Source of the DNA: Microstegium vimineum
Taxonomy: Eukaryota > Streptophyta > Magnoliopsida > Poales > Poaceae
Direction: 5' to 3'
DNA: 64,000 nucleotides
Assembly: GCA_022036555.1 (NCBI GenBank)
Contig: CM039120.1
Span: 7,168,179-7,232,178 of the forward strand
The notes below the pieces were generated by a model, which worked only from the letters and a program-made list of their open reading frames with translations, did no database searches and was not told where the DNA came from. Made by a program: the position numbers and the translations under genes. Positions 49,182 through 60,700 of this stretch are shown one piece after another. Positions within the stretch are counted from its first letter, which is position 1. Each line of letters starts with the position of its first letter.

Positions 49182-50116
49182 TTTGGGGACCGGACCCAGT
49201 AGCCGGCGACGGTGGCGACGCCGGATTGGGACTCGGAATCCCGCGGCCTACATGAAGGAGGGGATGATTGATTTGTTTGGCTAATCGTTGCGTAATAGCG
49301 TTGGGTTGGCGTGTGGCTTGCAATAAGCAACTAAGTGGGCCCGTGTCGTGGGTCCTACCCTACCTGTCGGTTAAGGCTGATATTTGACACGGGCACGCGC
49401 ACGGCTTTGAGGTTACGGTGTTGGTTGTGACGAAGTTTATATGGGCCTTCGCCCAACTAAACAACCAGACTGAGGAGGCCATTCTCACGCAGGCTCCAGG
49501 CCGACGCACGTCGTGGGCCAACGGCTGTATTCCTGCAAGCAAAAAGTCCAGGTTACATCTTCAATTTTTTTTTTTGCAAAAGTCTGTTTTCTCAATTTTA
49601 AAACTATTTGTTTCACCTCTGACAGGTTATAAGCGGTTTTTAAAGACAGTTTTATATTTATATTTTTATTTATTTTGGCTGAATATTTGAAAATATATAG
49701 TAAATAAAAAACTATAAAATAGAAAATCTAATTTTATTAGGCTCCATGTGACAATGAACATATGATTTTATACAAAAAAATTTGTGTAACTTTAGATCTA
49801 TGCTCTTTTATAATTAATTTATTGTTGTAGTTTCTACGGTCTAATTGTAGTGATATTTTTTATGATAGAGTAATTATCGTATGTTTTAACTGTAGTGATA
49901 TTTGTCTTTACTTTCTTAGAATTGATTGGCTAGTATAGGATTGGAACCTAGGTTGCTAAACATTTGTGCTTTACGCATTACACATCACATTTAGGCACAA
50001 GGGATGATTGGGCTAAGTTTAGGACTTATTTCTTGCAAGAAATTTTAGATAAGTCGAATCCAACCCCTTTCTCTTGGACATTTTGATCCTTTTAGCCTAG
50101 GAATCACTACTGTAAA
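49182..50116. other. Upstream region of the unknown-function gene
   Basis: The first 150 bases are GC-rich and probably hold its promoter and leader (minus strand). From 49560 the stretch is AT-rich with no gene. Confidence 0.35.
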
Positions 50117-50652
50117 TAAGGATGAAAGCATACAGAAATATACGGTCCCTTCCCATCATGGTATCTACTTTTATCCCACCCATTTCTGTATTTGCGGGAT
50201 CCTATTTCCATATTTGCAAAAATGGGAGAGGCTCTATTTTCCCTTTGTTTTAATGCGAGCTGGACCCATATTTATCCTATTCTCATCCGTTTTCAATCTA
50301 TGTGTGATATGTGTAAAAATTAGATGTCATTGTGTTATGTTAATCCACCCACTAATAATATCCAAATGTGCATGTTAACATGTTAACTCACATGACATGA
50401 AAGTGAAAATTTTACCAATCTTCGTGTGTGTATATTATTATGTGACTTTACACATGCATACTTGAGAATATTAGATTATGTAATCCTAATTTAATTTTCT
50501 AAATCTCCATCCATATTTATCGTTTATGTATGTCCTCATATCCCAATTTAGTATTCAGTCCTGGATTTTCTAAACTAACCCTTTGTCCATAAAAATATGG
50601 AAACAAAATTAGGGGAGGGGTTTCCACTTCTTTCCGTCTTTTTTCATCTCTA
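50117..50652. mobile_element. Ac/Ds-like non-autonomous hAT element
   Basis: The left end TAAGGATGAAAGC and the right end TTTTCATCTCTA form an imperfect 11-bp inverted repeat matching the TAGGGATGAAA style of Ac/Ds ends. Next to each end lie short GGGATCC, ATTTCC and ATTTGC(G/A)-type motifs like the subterminal repeats of this group. It is 536 bp and noncoding. The flanking 8 bases (ACTGTAAA and TCCACAAA) do not match well, so insertion is old or the ends are slightly misplaced. Confidence 0.5.
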
Positions 50653-52618
50653 TCCACAAAGAGGCTTTCTCAACCTAAACCACCAGTATCCCTAAACCCA
50701 TAGGCTAGTTCCGGCGAGTATAGGTTCATGATGCCTTCAAGGAGAAGAATGACGTTTGAGGATGTGACCGTCTCAGCAGCAAGTTAAGCAAAGCTTTCGC
50801 TAAGCTATGAGTCCATGCAAATCTAGCTCGGGGATGACCACAACGATCACCATCCACTAGATCTACCACTAGGAGGGAGTGTAGCTAGGGAGCTCCAAGG
50901 AAGATTCTTGCCAGTTTAGAGGGCACACACACGAAGGCGTTCGCTGGTGCAACCACCCACGTCCTCATGGAAGGCAGTGACAAAGACGCAGAAGGAGTCG
51001 TCCCATGCCTACTGAGTAGTGTCATAGCTTCATCAGCACCCACCCCACGCAAATCCAACCATGGTGTCGATAGGGAGCTAGTAGTGGCTAGGTGTGCCAA
51101 CAGGAGGTGCAAGTGTGCCACCCACATGCTAAGCCTCGTGTGACACACACCGCTGCCACCACCACCTGCTCGCCTGGGCAAGCCCTAGGTCTGGCCATTG
51201 CCAAAACACCACCATGACACAATTACATGCCCGACGAGAGGACTGGTTCCACAAGCGGGGATGGCAGATTGACGCATGGTGAAGGCGGACCCGGTAGCTT
51301 CGACAAATATGATGGAGATGAGAGGAATAAGTGGAAGAGAGAAGAAAGAGGTCACGACGGAAGGGGGGAGGGGCGCTTTCATGATGACAACGGAGCTGAC
51401 CCCGAGTTGCCCAAGGGAGACGACGCAAGGTTGTGGAGCGATATATCTTGCTCTTCATTTCACTTCTGCATCACACTAAAATGTCGCTTTTCTATGAGTT
51501 TCATCCATTAGGGACTATTTGCAACCCATGGTTCCACTCTTGCTGTCAACTATGACTAAATTTGTGCATAATGATCTGTTCAATGAGCTATTGTCAATGT
51601 GTTAATGTGACAGAAAAGGGAGCGCTAGACTTGCATCGAATGAAAAAAATAATATAGAAATGAAAAAGAAACCACAAAATCTCAAAAGAGAAAAATAAAC
51701 ATGTAATATTGAAAACCAACCTACTAAATCCATTTTCGCCCAAACCAAATTGGCCTGATAGAAAAAAATAGACCAAAGAGCTGGTGTTGGTCCAAATAAT
51801 TATCAAATTTAAACGATAGCATATGAATTTCTTCTACCCACACGTTGTTGGAAGACACTATTTGAATCACAGTAGATGCAATATTTATACTCTTGGAAAA
51901 AATGCATATAGACAACTAAAATTGTCCTTGTGTGAAGATTAATGTATAGTTTTCATAGCTAAACCAACTAATAATCATATCTAAAAGTTACACCTTATAT
52001 CAAGGAAATAAAACACATGATTATCTCCAATGATCAGCGTGGTTGGACTGCCTTTTGATCATTGGCATGTTTTTCATTCGCCCAATTGTTAATGCATGCA
52101 AAAGCGTGAGTGCTTGTTTGGTATGGCTCTGATAGGAGCTTCAGTTCTTGTTCTAAAAGAAGTTGTACGAAAGACCATAGCCATAAATTGTGGCTTCTTT
52201 CATCTCTGCTCGAGGGTCACAAAATCAAAGATGTTGATGTCCTTTGCACTCACTCCGTTTGAGCCGTATATTAGTAGTATTGACACATACAACATAGCTA
52301 GAATGATACATAGTACGAGATGTTCTCATGTAAAATGGGAGGCAAATTTTATAGCGCGTTCTTGTGCCCATTTAATAGAACGATACATAATACCATATCA
52401 GAAGCTATCTTTCCCGTCAAAAATGCAACATGCAGGTTGACAAAGTGACACTACATGTAGATCATATTCAGTTTATCAAAACTGTTAGCTGATCCTATAT
52501 TCCTATATGTAACGAAGCACCACACTAACAACCAATCAACAATGTCAAGCCAACCACAACAATAAATTCTTCAATACCAAAATCAACTACATGTAGAATT
52601 ATGTTGGTCCACGCATGT
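50653..52618. other. Intergenic, one possible retroelement remnant
   Basis: The GC-richer part (50700-51450) is open in several frames without a domain. At 52096-52440 (+) a 114-aa frame ends with SSIDTYNIARMIHSTRCSHV and KWEANFIARSCAHLIERY, resembling the last helix of RNase-H-like domains of plant non-LTR elements (HVxREANFVAHxLA). The identification is weak. Otherwise no gene. Confidence 0.3.
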
Positions 52619-52800
52619 GGGCCTGTTTGGCAGGGCTTCTAGTGGCTTCGGCTCTTCCTGAACAGGCCACTATAGCAAGGAGTCATTTTTTTTCTCTCCT
52701 CACAGAATGAACTAGCAGTCGGGTAAAGCCACATTTTTTGCTCCTCCGGCTCCTCCAACACTGTAGCAAGGAGTCGGTAGGAGCTCTGCCAAAGAGGGCC
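52619..52800. mobile_element. MITE with GGGCCTGTTTGGCAGGGC end
   Basis: Left end GGGCCTGTTTGGCAGGGCTTC, right end GGAGCTCTGCCAAAGAGGGCC, an inverted pair around a 182-bp body with a repeated TGTAGCAAGGAGTC/ATAGCAAGGAGTC motif. The style is that of short grass hAT MITEs. Confidence 0.6.
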
Positions 52801-52960
52801 GTAGTTGATTGCACGATTGCTCGCATTCTTTTGGTTTCATTCCACTATTTGCTGGGTTAGTCCTCTTAGGTGCTCATAGGAGTGGATAGTGTGAGTGTTT
52901 TCGTAAGAGTGATTGGCCCTATTTGTTTCGGTGAAATTTGACTTACACTAAATGTTTGTA

Positions 52961-53035
52961 TTGATTTGTTGTGAGAGAAAAATATTGTTCGTTCACTGAA
53001 AAGTAGTACTGTAGTAGTGCTGATGAACATGACCA
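52961..53035. repeat. MITE-type repeat, second copy of the 48549-48611 sequence
   Basis: TGATTTGTTGTGAGAGAAAAATA...CACTGAAAAGTAGT...GCTGATGAACATGACCA matches 48549-48611, inside intron 1 of the unknown-function gene, closely apart from a 12-base insertion. Both copies belong to a dispersed small-element family. Confidence 0.6.
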
Positions 53036-53089
53036 CTATACATGCGTGCGTGTATACAACTATTTTCATCAATGCGTATGCGCTATATA

Positions 53090-53195
53090 AATATAAATAT
53101 AGATATATATAGATACTGATAGAGATACAGATACAGATACAGATAAAGAGATAGAGATAGAGATAGAATAAAGATAGAAATAAAGATAGAGATGA
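53090..53195 (+). repeat. GATA/GATACA microsatellite
   Basis: A run of GATA, GATACA and GATAGA units over about 100 bases, impure, directly left of the MITE at 53201. Confidence 0.75.
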
Positions 53196-53200
53196 ACATA

Positions 53201-53622
53201 AGAGCAACTCCAACAGTTTGACAATTTTGGTTTGACAAAACATGGATTTTGCCAATTCTGAAATAGATATGTCAAAGCAAAAAATATGTAATCTCCAACA
53301 GTTCCCCATAATGACTGGCAAAAACGGAAATTATGGACCAGTGGACCCGGTCGTTATTTTTTTGCGACATTTTCCTGTTCCGCCGTGAAAAAAAAGGAAG
53401 GAATAAAAAAGCCGCAGCCCAGTGTTCCGCCGTGAAAGAAAAGAAGGAAAATTTTTTTGTCTTTCCCTTTTCACGGTCTCCAAATTGCCAAGTGCGGGCT
53501 CCTATTTGCAACTTTGGTAAAAATGTCAAACCCAAATGTCAAACTGTTGGCCACCAATTTTTTAATTTTTTTGTTAAAATTAGATATGCTAAGTCTAAAT
53601 ACCAAACTGTTGGAGTTGCTCT
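53201..53622. mobile_element. MITE with perfect 20-bp terminal inverted repeats
   Basis: AGAGCAACTCCAACAGTTTG at 53201-53220 is exactly inverted at 53603-53622. The inverted similarity extends inward (TTTGACA / TGTCAAA-type blocks). The body is 422 bp and noncoding; a CCGCCGTGAAA motif occurs twice (about 53380 and 53430). Exact termini suggest a fairly young insertion. Superfamily left open. Confidence 0.75.
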
Positions 53623-54767
53623 ACCAACGTAGAAAAAGGCTTTCCACGCCCTTAAAAAAGTGAAGTTAATTTTTTTTTTCTTTTTCCATCATCTACCGAC
53701 TAGCAACGAAGAAAGGGCTTTAGAGGTTGATGCGAAACTGATGTTTTTCCCTATGGGATGTCCATCCTGAACTTTATGATCTGTTGTGTTCAAAAAGAAC
53801 TTTGTGATTGTGAATAAACAATCACAACAGTCTCTAGTATAATCTCGTCATTTAACCAAACATTGAGCATATGGCCCATGATTGCTAGACTTCTAGCACT
53901 TATTTATTACTTGATATGCAAATCTTTGGAAAAATTAATAACTGAGACTTATTATTCTGCCAAATCACAGAGTAAACGATGATTGCCCAAATCTTAGAGT
54001 AATAATACAACTGTACTCCACATCACTAGTACTAGTCAATTAAACATTGCCGATTCTATCCCTTGCATTTTTTAAAGCATTAAAGGACTACTACTAACTA
54101 TTATCTGGATTAAAAAAAGGCCAGCTAAATTCTAATTCTGCAACTCCCTCAGCAAATAAAAAAATAAAATTTTAATTCTGCAGCCATGACACTCCACCTG
54201 CTAGTTCCGCCGGTCGCGTGAAGGCTGGGAACCAACGGGCAGCCAAGACAGCGGTATTGCTTCCCGCGGCCCCTTCCGCCGTCCACAGGCCATCGGACGG
54301 TCCACAGCAGCCGCGGGGAACCCTCTGGCTTGCGGCGCGCTCCCTCCCCTCGCCCTTGCGGCTGCCGCTCGCTCGCTCCGCGACGCGCCGAAAGGGAAAA
54401 AAACAGAAACAGCCGTTACTACCGAGTCCCCGCTGGGTGGTCTCTCTGGCCCGCCCCGCGCGGCTACTCCCCCCCTCGCGTTTTCACGCCACCCTTCTCT
54501 GGGCTGGAGAGCCCCGGAAACGGACGCCGACGCACGGCAAGGCAGCCCCCCTCGCCGCCTTCCGGAGCCATCCGCGCCTTCCGTTACCACTCCGGGCCAT
54601 CATAAGGGGAGCGAGGGCGAGAGGGGGGCGCCCGGTCGAACCCTAAATCCCTTCCCCCCCATCCCATTCCCCACCGCGCGCGGCGGTGGGGTAAGGCTGC
54701 TGCTGCTGCTGTGCTCGCCGAGGATCCACTGAAGTGGAAGTGAACTCTGAGAGTCCGAGCTTCGGGG
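53623..54767 (+). promoter_or_regulatory. Intergenic and upstream region of the MYND ubiquitin protease
   Basis: AT-rich to about 54190, then strongly GC-rich up to the ATG (54200-54767), a CpG-island-like leader. Frames in the GC-rich part are open on both strands and are not called. A GCT repeat lies at about 54691-54711, just upstream of the start. No TATA box is certain. Confidence 0.35.
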
Positions 54768-57700
54768 ATGGAGGTGCACAACGTGGTGGCGCTTGTGGCC
54801 GCCCTGGCGTTCGTGGCGCTGGGTGCGATGGCCACCCTGTGGCTGCAGCGCATGGAGGCGCGGAATGAGGAGGTACGCTACCTCGCGTCGCTCGCGGCGG
54901 CGGAAGAGGAGGCCGCCGAGAAGGAGGCGGCCTACTACTACGACCGGCAAAGCGGGTTCGTGCGCGCGTCCGACTTGTCGGAGGCACCCTCGCTGTGGAC
55001 GGCACAGGAGGTGCCCCCTACGCCGCTGTGGATGGCGCAGGCCCAGGAGGTGGCCCCTGCGCCACTGTGGACGGCGCAGGCGCAGGAGGTCGCCCCTGGG
55101 CTGCTGTGGACGGCACCGGCTCAGGAGGTCGCCCCTGCGCGGCTGTGGACGGCGCAGGAGGTGGCCCCTTCGCAGAAGGAGGTGGAGGCTGAGGCGGCGG
55201 TGGCGGCCTCCCCTTCGGCGGGGAAGGGCGTCTGTGCGGTATGCTCCAAGCCAACGACGCTCCGGTGCAAGCGATGCAAGAGTGTCAAGTACTGGTCAGT
55301 CATCAGTGAGCTCTCGTCCAGTCGTCCTGCTCTTGTTTCCCCTCTGTTTTTTTTTTTAAATGAAATTCTTGTTTCCTCTTTAATTAATACGTTGCTGCAT
55401 TACGCGACGGGTGCTTGATTTTTGCACTAGGGAGTTTTGGTGCTCTGTACTTACTCTAAAAATTTGGTGCTTCTTAGGGGGTCGGTACAGTGTCAGACTG
55501 TCAGTGGACTTATAGTGTGAATTGTTTGTTTTCCCCCTAATCATTTTTTTTGTCCCAAGCGTGTCAGGCTAGTGGTTTACCCCCGACTGCTTATTGTTCC
55601 ACAAGTTATTTGCTCAGCAAGGATTAGCCTAGAGCAGCATTGCCTCTCTGATACTTTTGTGTTAGAATTTCTTAAGATAACCTTATCATTTCATCAGTTA
55701 TTTCATTTCCAAGTGCCTACTTAGGCCCAATGGAGTTTGGACGTGGATGCTGCTTTCAGATAAAAGTTATATTAGAATTGGCATGCATTAGCAGAATTTT
55801 GTCTTGATTTATTGAGTAGTGATTCCCACATTTTGGAAAATTTACGCTGGACAGGTGGTTCAATCCTTGTCTACATTTCTGTACAGGTTCAACAATTCAG
55901 TGATTCTACAAAATGATGAGTTAGCATTCAAAACCACTTTCTAGGAAGTTGAGGCTGCCTTTTTTGTTTGTCTATATCTTGCATTGATCTATACTTCGAC
56001 ATTATGGGGTTGCAAAGTATTAAGCATGGGTAATTTGAGTTATTCCTAGATAGTTGTATTTCTCTTTGATTATGCTGTCAGTTTTTGTTTGGCAAGACAT
56101 CTGTGTGATTTTGAGGGTCGGATTACTTATATTTTAGTCAATGTTAACTGTCAATTTGTTCCATTATGAAGTTGGATTTTAATGGAAGACCTTCTTTTCC
56201 ACCTTTATAGGAGTACCTTGCATGCTACAGTTCTCCAACTGGCCGATACAGATATGTGATGCATGGGTGTCCAGTGTCTTAAGAATTGCATTTTTTATTT
56301 GTTTTTCATTTTTAAAAAGGCTTAGATAGGAGCGTATCAAATGGAACATTGATTTTTTTTCAGGTTATTTTTTAGTTACTACATTTCTTGTGGAGCAAAA
56401 TTTCTCTATTTTTCCTGGTTATGTTTGTCTAACAATATTTCTTTTGTTACTATAAGGTGAAGCCTAGGTAATTTATGTTCACCAGTTCACTATAGCGATT
56501 AGTGCATGTACAAACTGTGCTGCTTGTACTAACAATATTTCCTTTCGAAGGTACAGCCAGGTACTTTCACTAGAAATGAAACCTGAAGTGTCTCTTTCAA
56601 ACCTTCCGAAAGATACACTGCATGCATTGGCAGGTTAAGGGGTTGATTTATTAATATATCAGTTTCCACTTCTTGGAGTTTTATGCTGGACAGATGATTT
56701 GACCATTGTACATTTTTTTAGTCAAGTTCGATATTTCAGGCAATCTGTACAATAGGAACGTGTAGTTTCAAAGTCTGTTACTAGGAATTACCTTTTATTC
56801 TGTCAGTGCATTGATCAGCACTTTGACATTATGGGATTAAATAGGATTTGGTATGAGTGATTTGATTTGATTATGCAGGCAGTTTCATGTCTCCTTCAGA
56901 TTAGTCAAATAAAATCTCAGAGAGACAATCTTCAAATATGGTGCCAACTTTTGTTTTTTTTATACATCTATGATATGTTATATTTTAGCCAATATCAACT
57001 GCCGATATGCCAAGTAATGAAGTTATATTCGTGACCTCTGTTTGAATCCCTTTTTCAATAGGAGACCTCACTTTTCCACTTTTAGTACCTTGGGTGCTAC
57101 TTTAATTCTCTAATGCTCTGAAATAGAGATGCAAAATAAATGCATGGCCATTCAATATCTTAAGACCTGTTTTTCTTTTCATTGGTGTGCGTTTTTATTC
57201 AAGAAAAGGTGTACAGAGTAGTTAGGAACATATGAAATGAAGCGTTGACTTTATCAGGTTAAGTCTGTTACTATAGTTCTTTAGGAGCCAAATTTCACCA
57301 ATTAATGTGTTGCTTTAAGATGGCGGCAATTTATGATCGCAAATTTCCAATAGTGATTAGTGCATGTACAAATTGTTCTCAACATTGAGCTGTGTTGTTT
57401 ATATTAACAATACTTCTTTTGAAAAGCTATACCCAGGTGCTTGACTAAATGTGAAACCTACCTCTTTAAACTGTAATACAAGAGACTTGGATGATTTTTG
57501 AAATTTACAGATGAAAATAGGTCCAGACTCAGAAGCTCCTGTTTTTGAAACCAGCTCTCTTAGGCATTAGGACTTCTATTTCACAAATTTGATGCATTCC
57601 TCTCTATAATGTAACATACATTATACGGCATCAGGTCTAAGATCCTTAATTCAAAAGGGTACATCTGTAACTTCTTTTTTATGTGTGAAATCAGAGAGCC

Positions 57701-60700
57701 CTATTGTGTGAATTGTTTTACTTCAGTAACTTCCTTCTTGCAGGCTTGTACTTCCACTCTTTTAAGTAACTTCCTTCTTGTTGGTTGCAGCACCGTCCAA
57801 TGCCAGATAGACCACTGGAGAAATGGTCACAAAGATGAATGTCATCTTCTAGGTCATGGTGCCACACAAGATGATACACTTGAAAATGTGATGGCTGGAG
57901 TAGAGATTAAGGATATGCCCTCTGAGGAATCCACTAACTGCCAGATATGTGATGGCAATAAAGATATGCTTTATTCTCAGTTTACTGGGAAGGCAGAATC
58001 TGTTGATGACAGCACTGTTTGTGAAAATACTGCTCATGACCAGTGTGCTGGGTCGGAACCGGAGGAATCCAATAAGCAGGCTCTTGGTGTAGAAAACCAA
58101 GAAGGCATAAGAAATTTGCCATGCATGCCAGCTGTTGACAAAGTTCCTTCCACTCACAGCAGTGCATATTGTTTGGCAAGTAACCCACTTAAAAGAGAAG
58201 ATAATCCTCCTGGTCCCTGTGCTAGGCCAGAGAACTCAAGTGTGATGCCAAATAATTCATCAACAGAGAAGAATTATGCCAGACAACAAAAAACTTCAAA
58301 AGCTGTGAGGAATCGTCCAACGGAATCGGTAAATAGAACTGGGCAGCTCAAATAATCACTAACATATACCTCTATACAATCATATTGCCTAATGATTATC
58401 CAAATTTCTCAGATGCTTTTTTCCTACAAGAATTTTGTTGAGCTCTACGGCTTCAACAAGTTTGAATTGCACCCATTTGGTCTTTACAACCTTGGGAATA
58501 GGTATGTGATTAATTGATCAGTTATTATTGCATACATGAACCATATTGTTTGAGATATATAGCCTAACTGAGGTGGCCCCAATGCCAACACAATTGTGTT
58601 TCTATTAGGTGGTCCTGCATAGCCTCATTTGGTGATTGTTAATATCTGCATTACTTCTGTAATGTTTCCTTAAAATACACTCTGAAACTATTTAATTTGC
58701 TTCGTCCATTAAAGATTGAATGCTGTAATTTTTTAACTATATTTTCTTCAACACATTTCATAAACTTTATTGATGTGTCAATCCATGAGCTGGACCATTT
58801 TATCACTTTGTACTGTCGTACTTTTTCGTGTACTTCACTTATTGATGTGCTTCATGTATTCATTGAATATGCATTCTATTCTATATGAACTGTGGGATTC
58901 AAATGAATACAGTTGAGAAGAAATAAATGAGATGGTATTGTTGGCTTTTAAACTGCATTTAATGTCAATATTTGCACATTCCTAGGTTTTGATTGATTCA
59001 CATTACATTAGGAATGGATCCCGTTAGCATTTGTATAGCGCAACTGCACAAGATAATAATATAGCACAACTTAGAGGAACATAATCAACGTGGTAGTGCT
59101 TCTAGTGCAGTAAACACATAGGATTGCAGACTGCAGCTCTGCTCATTAGTCAGTCATGCATGAGTTTCCTTGTAAGCTGTATTAATATGAATATGGTTTT
59201 ATGAATTGAAATTTATCTTAATGTAATTTATAGCAGTTCTTTCTCCACTGTAGCATGGATAAATAGTTTGCGGAAGATACATGACTCAGTATTAATTTTC
59301 TCTTGGAAAGATTCCATATAATATAATTTTACAACGATGATAGTTCTATCACGGCACTCTGTTCTACTACTTGTGTTTGTGTATGATTGTACACCATTGG
59401 ATGCAATATGATTGTTCCCCTACTGAATCCCAAATACCCATGTGGGAGCTAGCAAATTACACTATACAAATGCTAACGCTCATTTTTTCTCAAACACACC
59501 CAAAAAAATCAACTGTTGTCTCTTCTCAGGAGATTATATATTGTTTGGATTATGTCTAACGAATTATACTGCATCATAGTACTAAACATGTTATAGTAAC
59601 AAGTCTATAATTGAACATGTACCCTTTATTAAATGGAAATAGTTTGTTGAATCTTAGCATGGCACTTAATGCTGTTTTCTTTGCCTAACATTTCTACCGT
59701 TGTTTCTCTTGCAGTTGCTATGCAAATGCTGTTCTTCAGTGCTTGGCTTTTACCCGGCCACTTACAGCATATCTTTTGGGAGGATATCATTCACAAAATT
59801 GTAATTTATACTTAACCTGCATTTCATTTGTTACATTCTGTTCTTGGGTTAATGTAGCACTTTTGTATTTTTCAAGGTTCTAAAAGTGAATGGTGCTTCA
59901 TGTGTGAGTTGGAAAAGGTCTTGATAGAGGGAAAACATGGAAACTCTCCAGTATCACCTACTGGAATACTATGTCATTTGAATGAGATTGGGGTTAGCTT
60001 TGGCCATGGCGCTGAAGAAGACGCCCATGAGTTTCTAAGGTGAGATTTTCTTTTTCACTTAACTTCCTAGGTCATATAGTCAGCATCCAAAATGTGCATG
60101 AGAATAGTGATGGCTGATCATGTTATGCTTAGTCTATTGAATTATTGGTGATATTTCATATAATGTCATCGATTCCATACCTAATTCATGAAAAAGTCAG
60201 TTGATTCATTCATGCACAGCACATGGAAAGGTTATTTTACCTACTAATAAATTAATATAATATACTATAACTGGGCAACCCTGAATAGGTATTTTCCCAA
60301 ACTAGTACTGTTGTTTTTCTGGTCAGTATACTCTTGTGACATTTGAACAGCAAATATTACACACCTGTTTATTGGTTGTTGATTTTTTGGTCACGCGTTC
60401 ATGCGAGATATATAACATCACTGTGACCGAGAGTATTCTCTAGGACTATTTAGTGAAACTAGAACTGATGTATTCCTTAGCAGTAACTTTGTTGGCTTTG
60501 GAAAGGGAACTCTTCATCTTTAATTTTATTCCCTATAATTTAGTATCTGACTATCTGCAACCCTACGCAAACTTACGAAGTGCTGACGAATACTCTGTGC
60601 CAAAGTGTGTACTTGCTGCTTTGCTAACATGCACATTGCTAAGTTGGTTAGCACACTAGTTCAGATGCTAAAATCTATTGCTGTTCTTTTTCGATATTAG

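Noticed and set aside
54201..54646. Opposed open frames just upstream of the UBP start
   Set aside because: GC-rich leader or promoter sequence; open on both strands and not continuous with the protease frame.
57740..57790. Alternative acceptor for UBP intron 1 at CTTCTTGCAG (57744)
   Set aside because: Using it puts a TAA in frame before the MYND finger is complete; the later acceptor restores the canonical CQIDHW finger.
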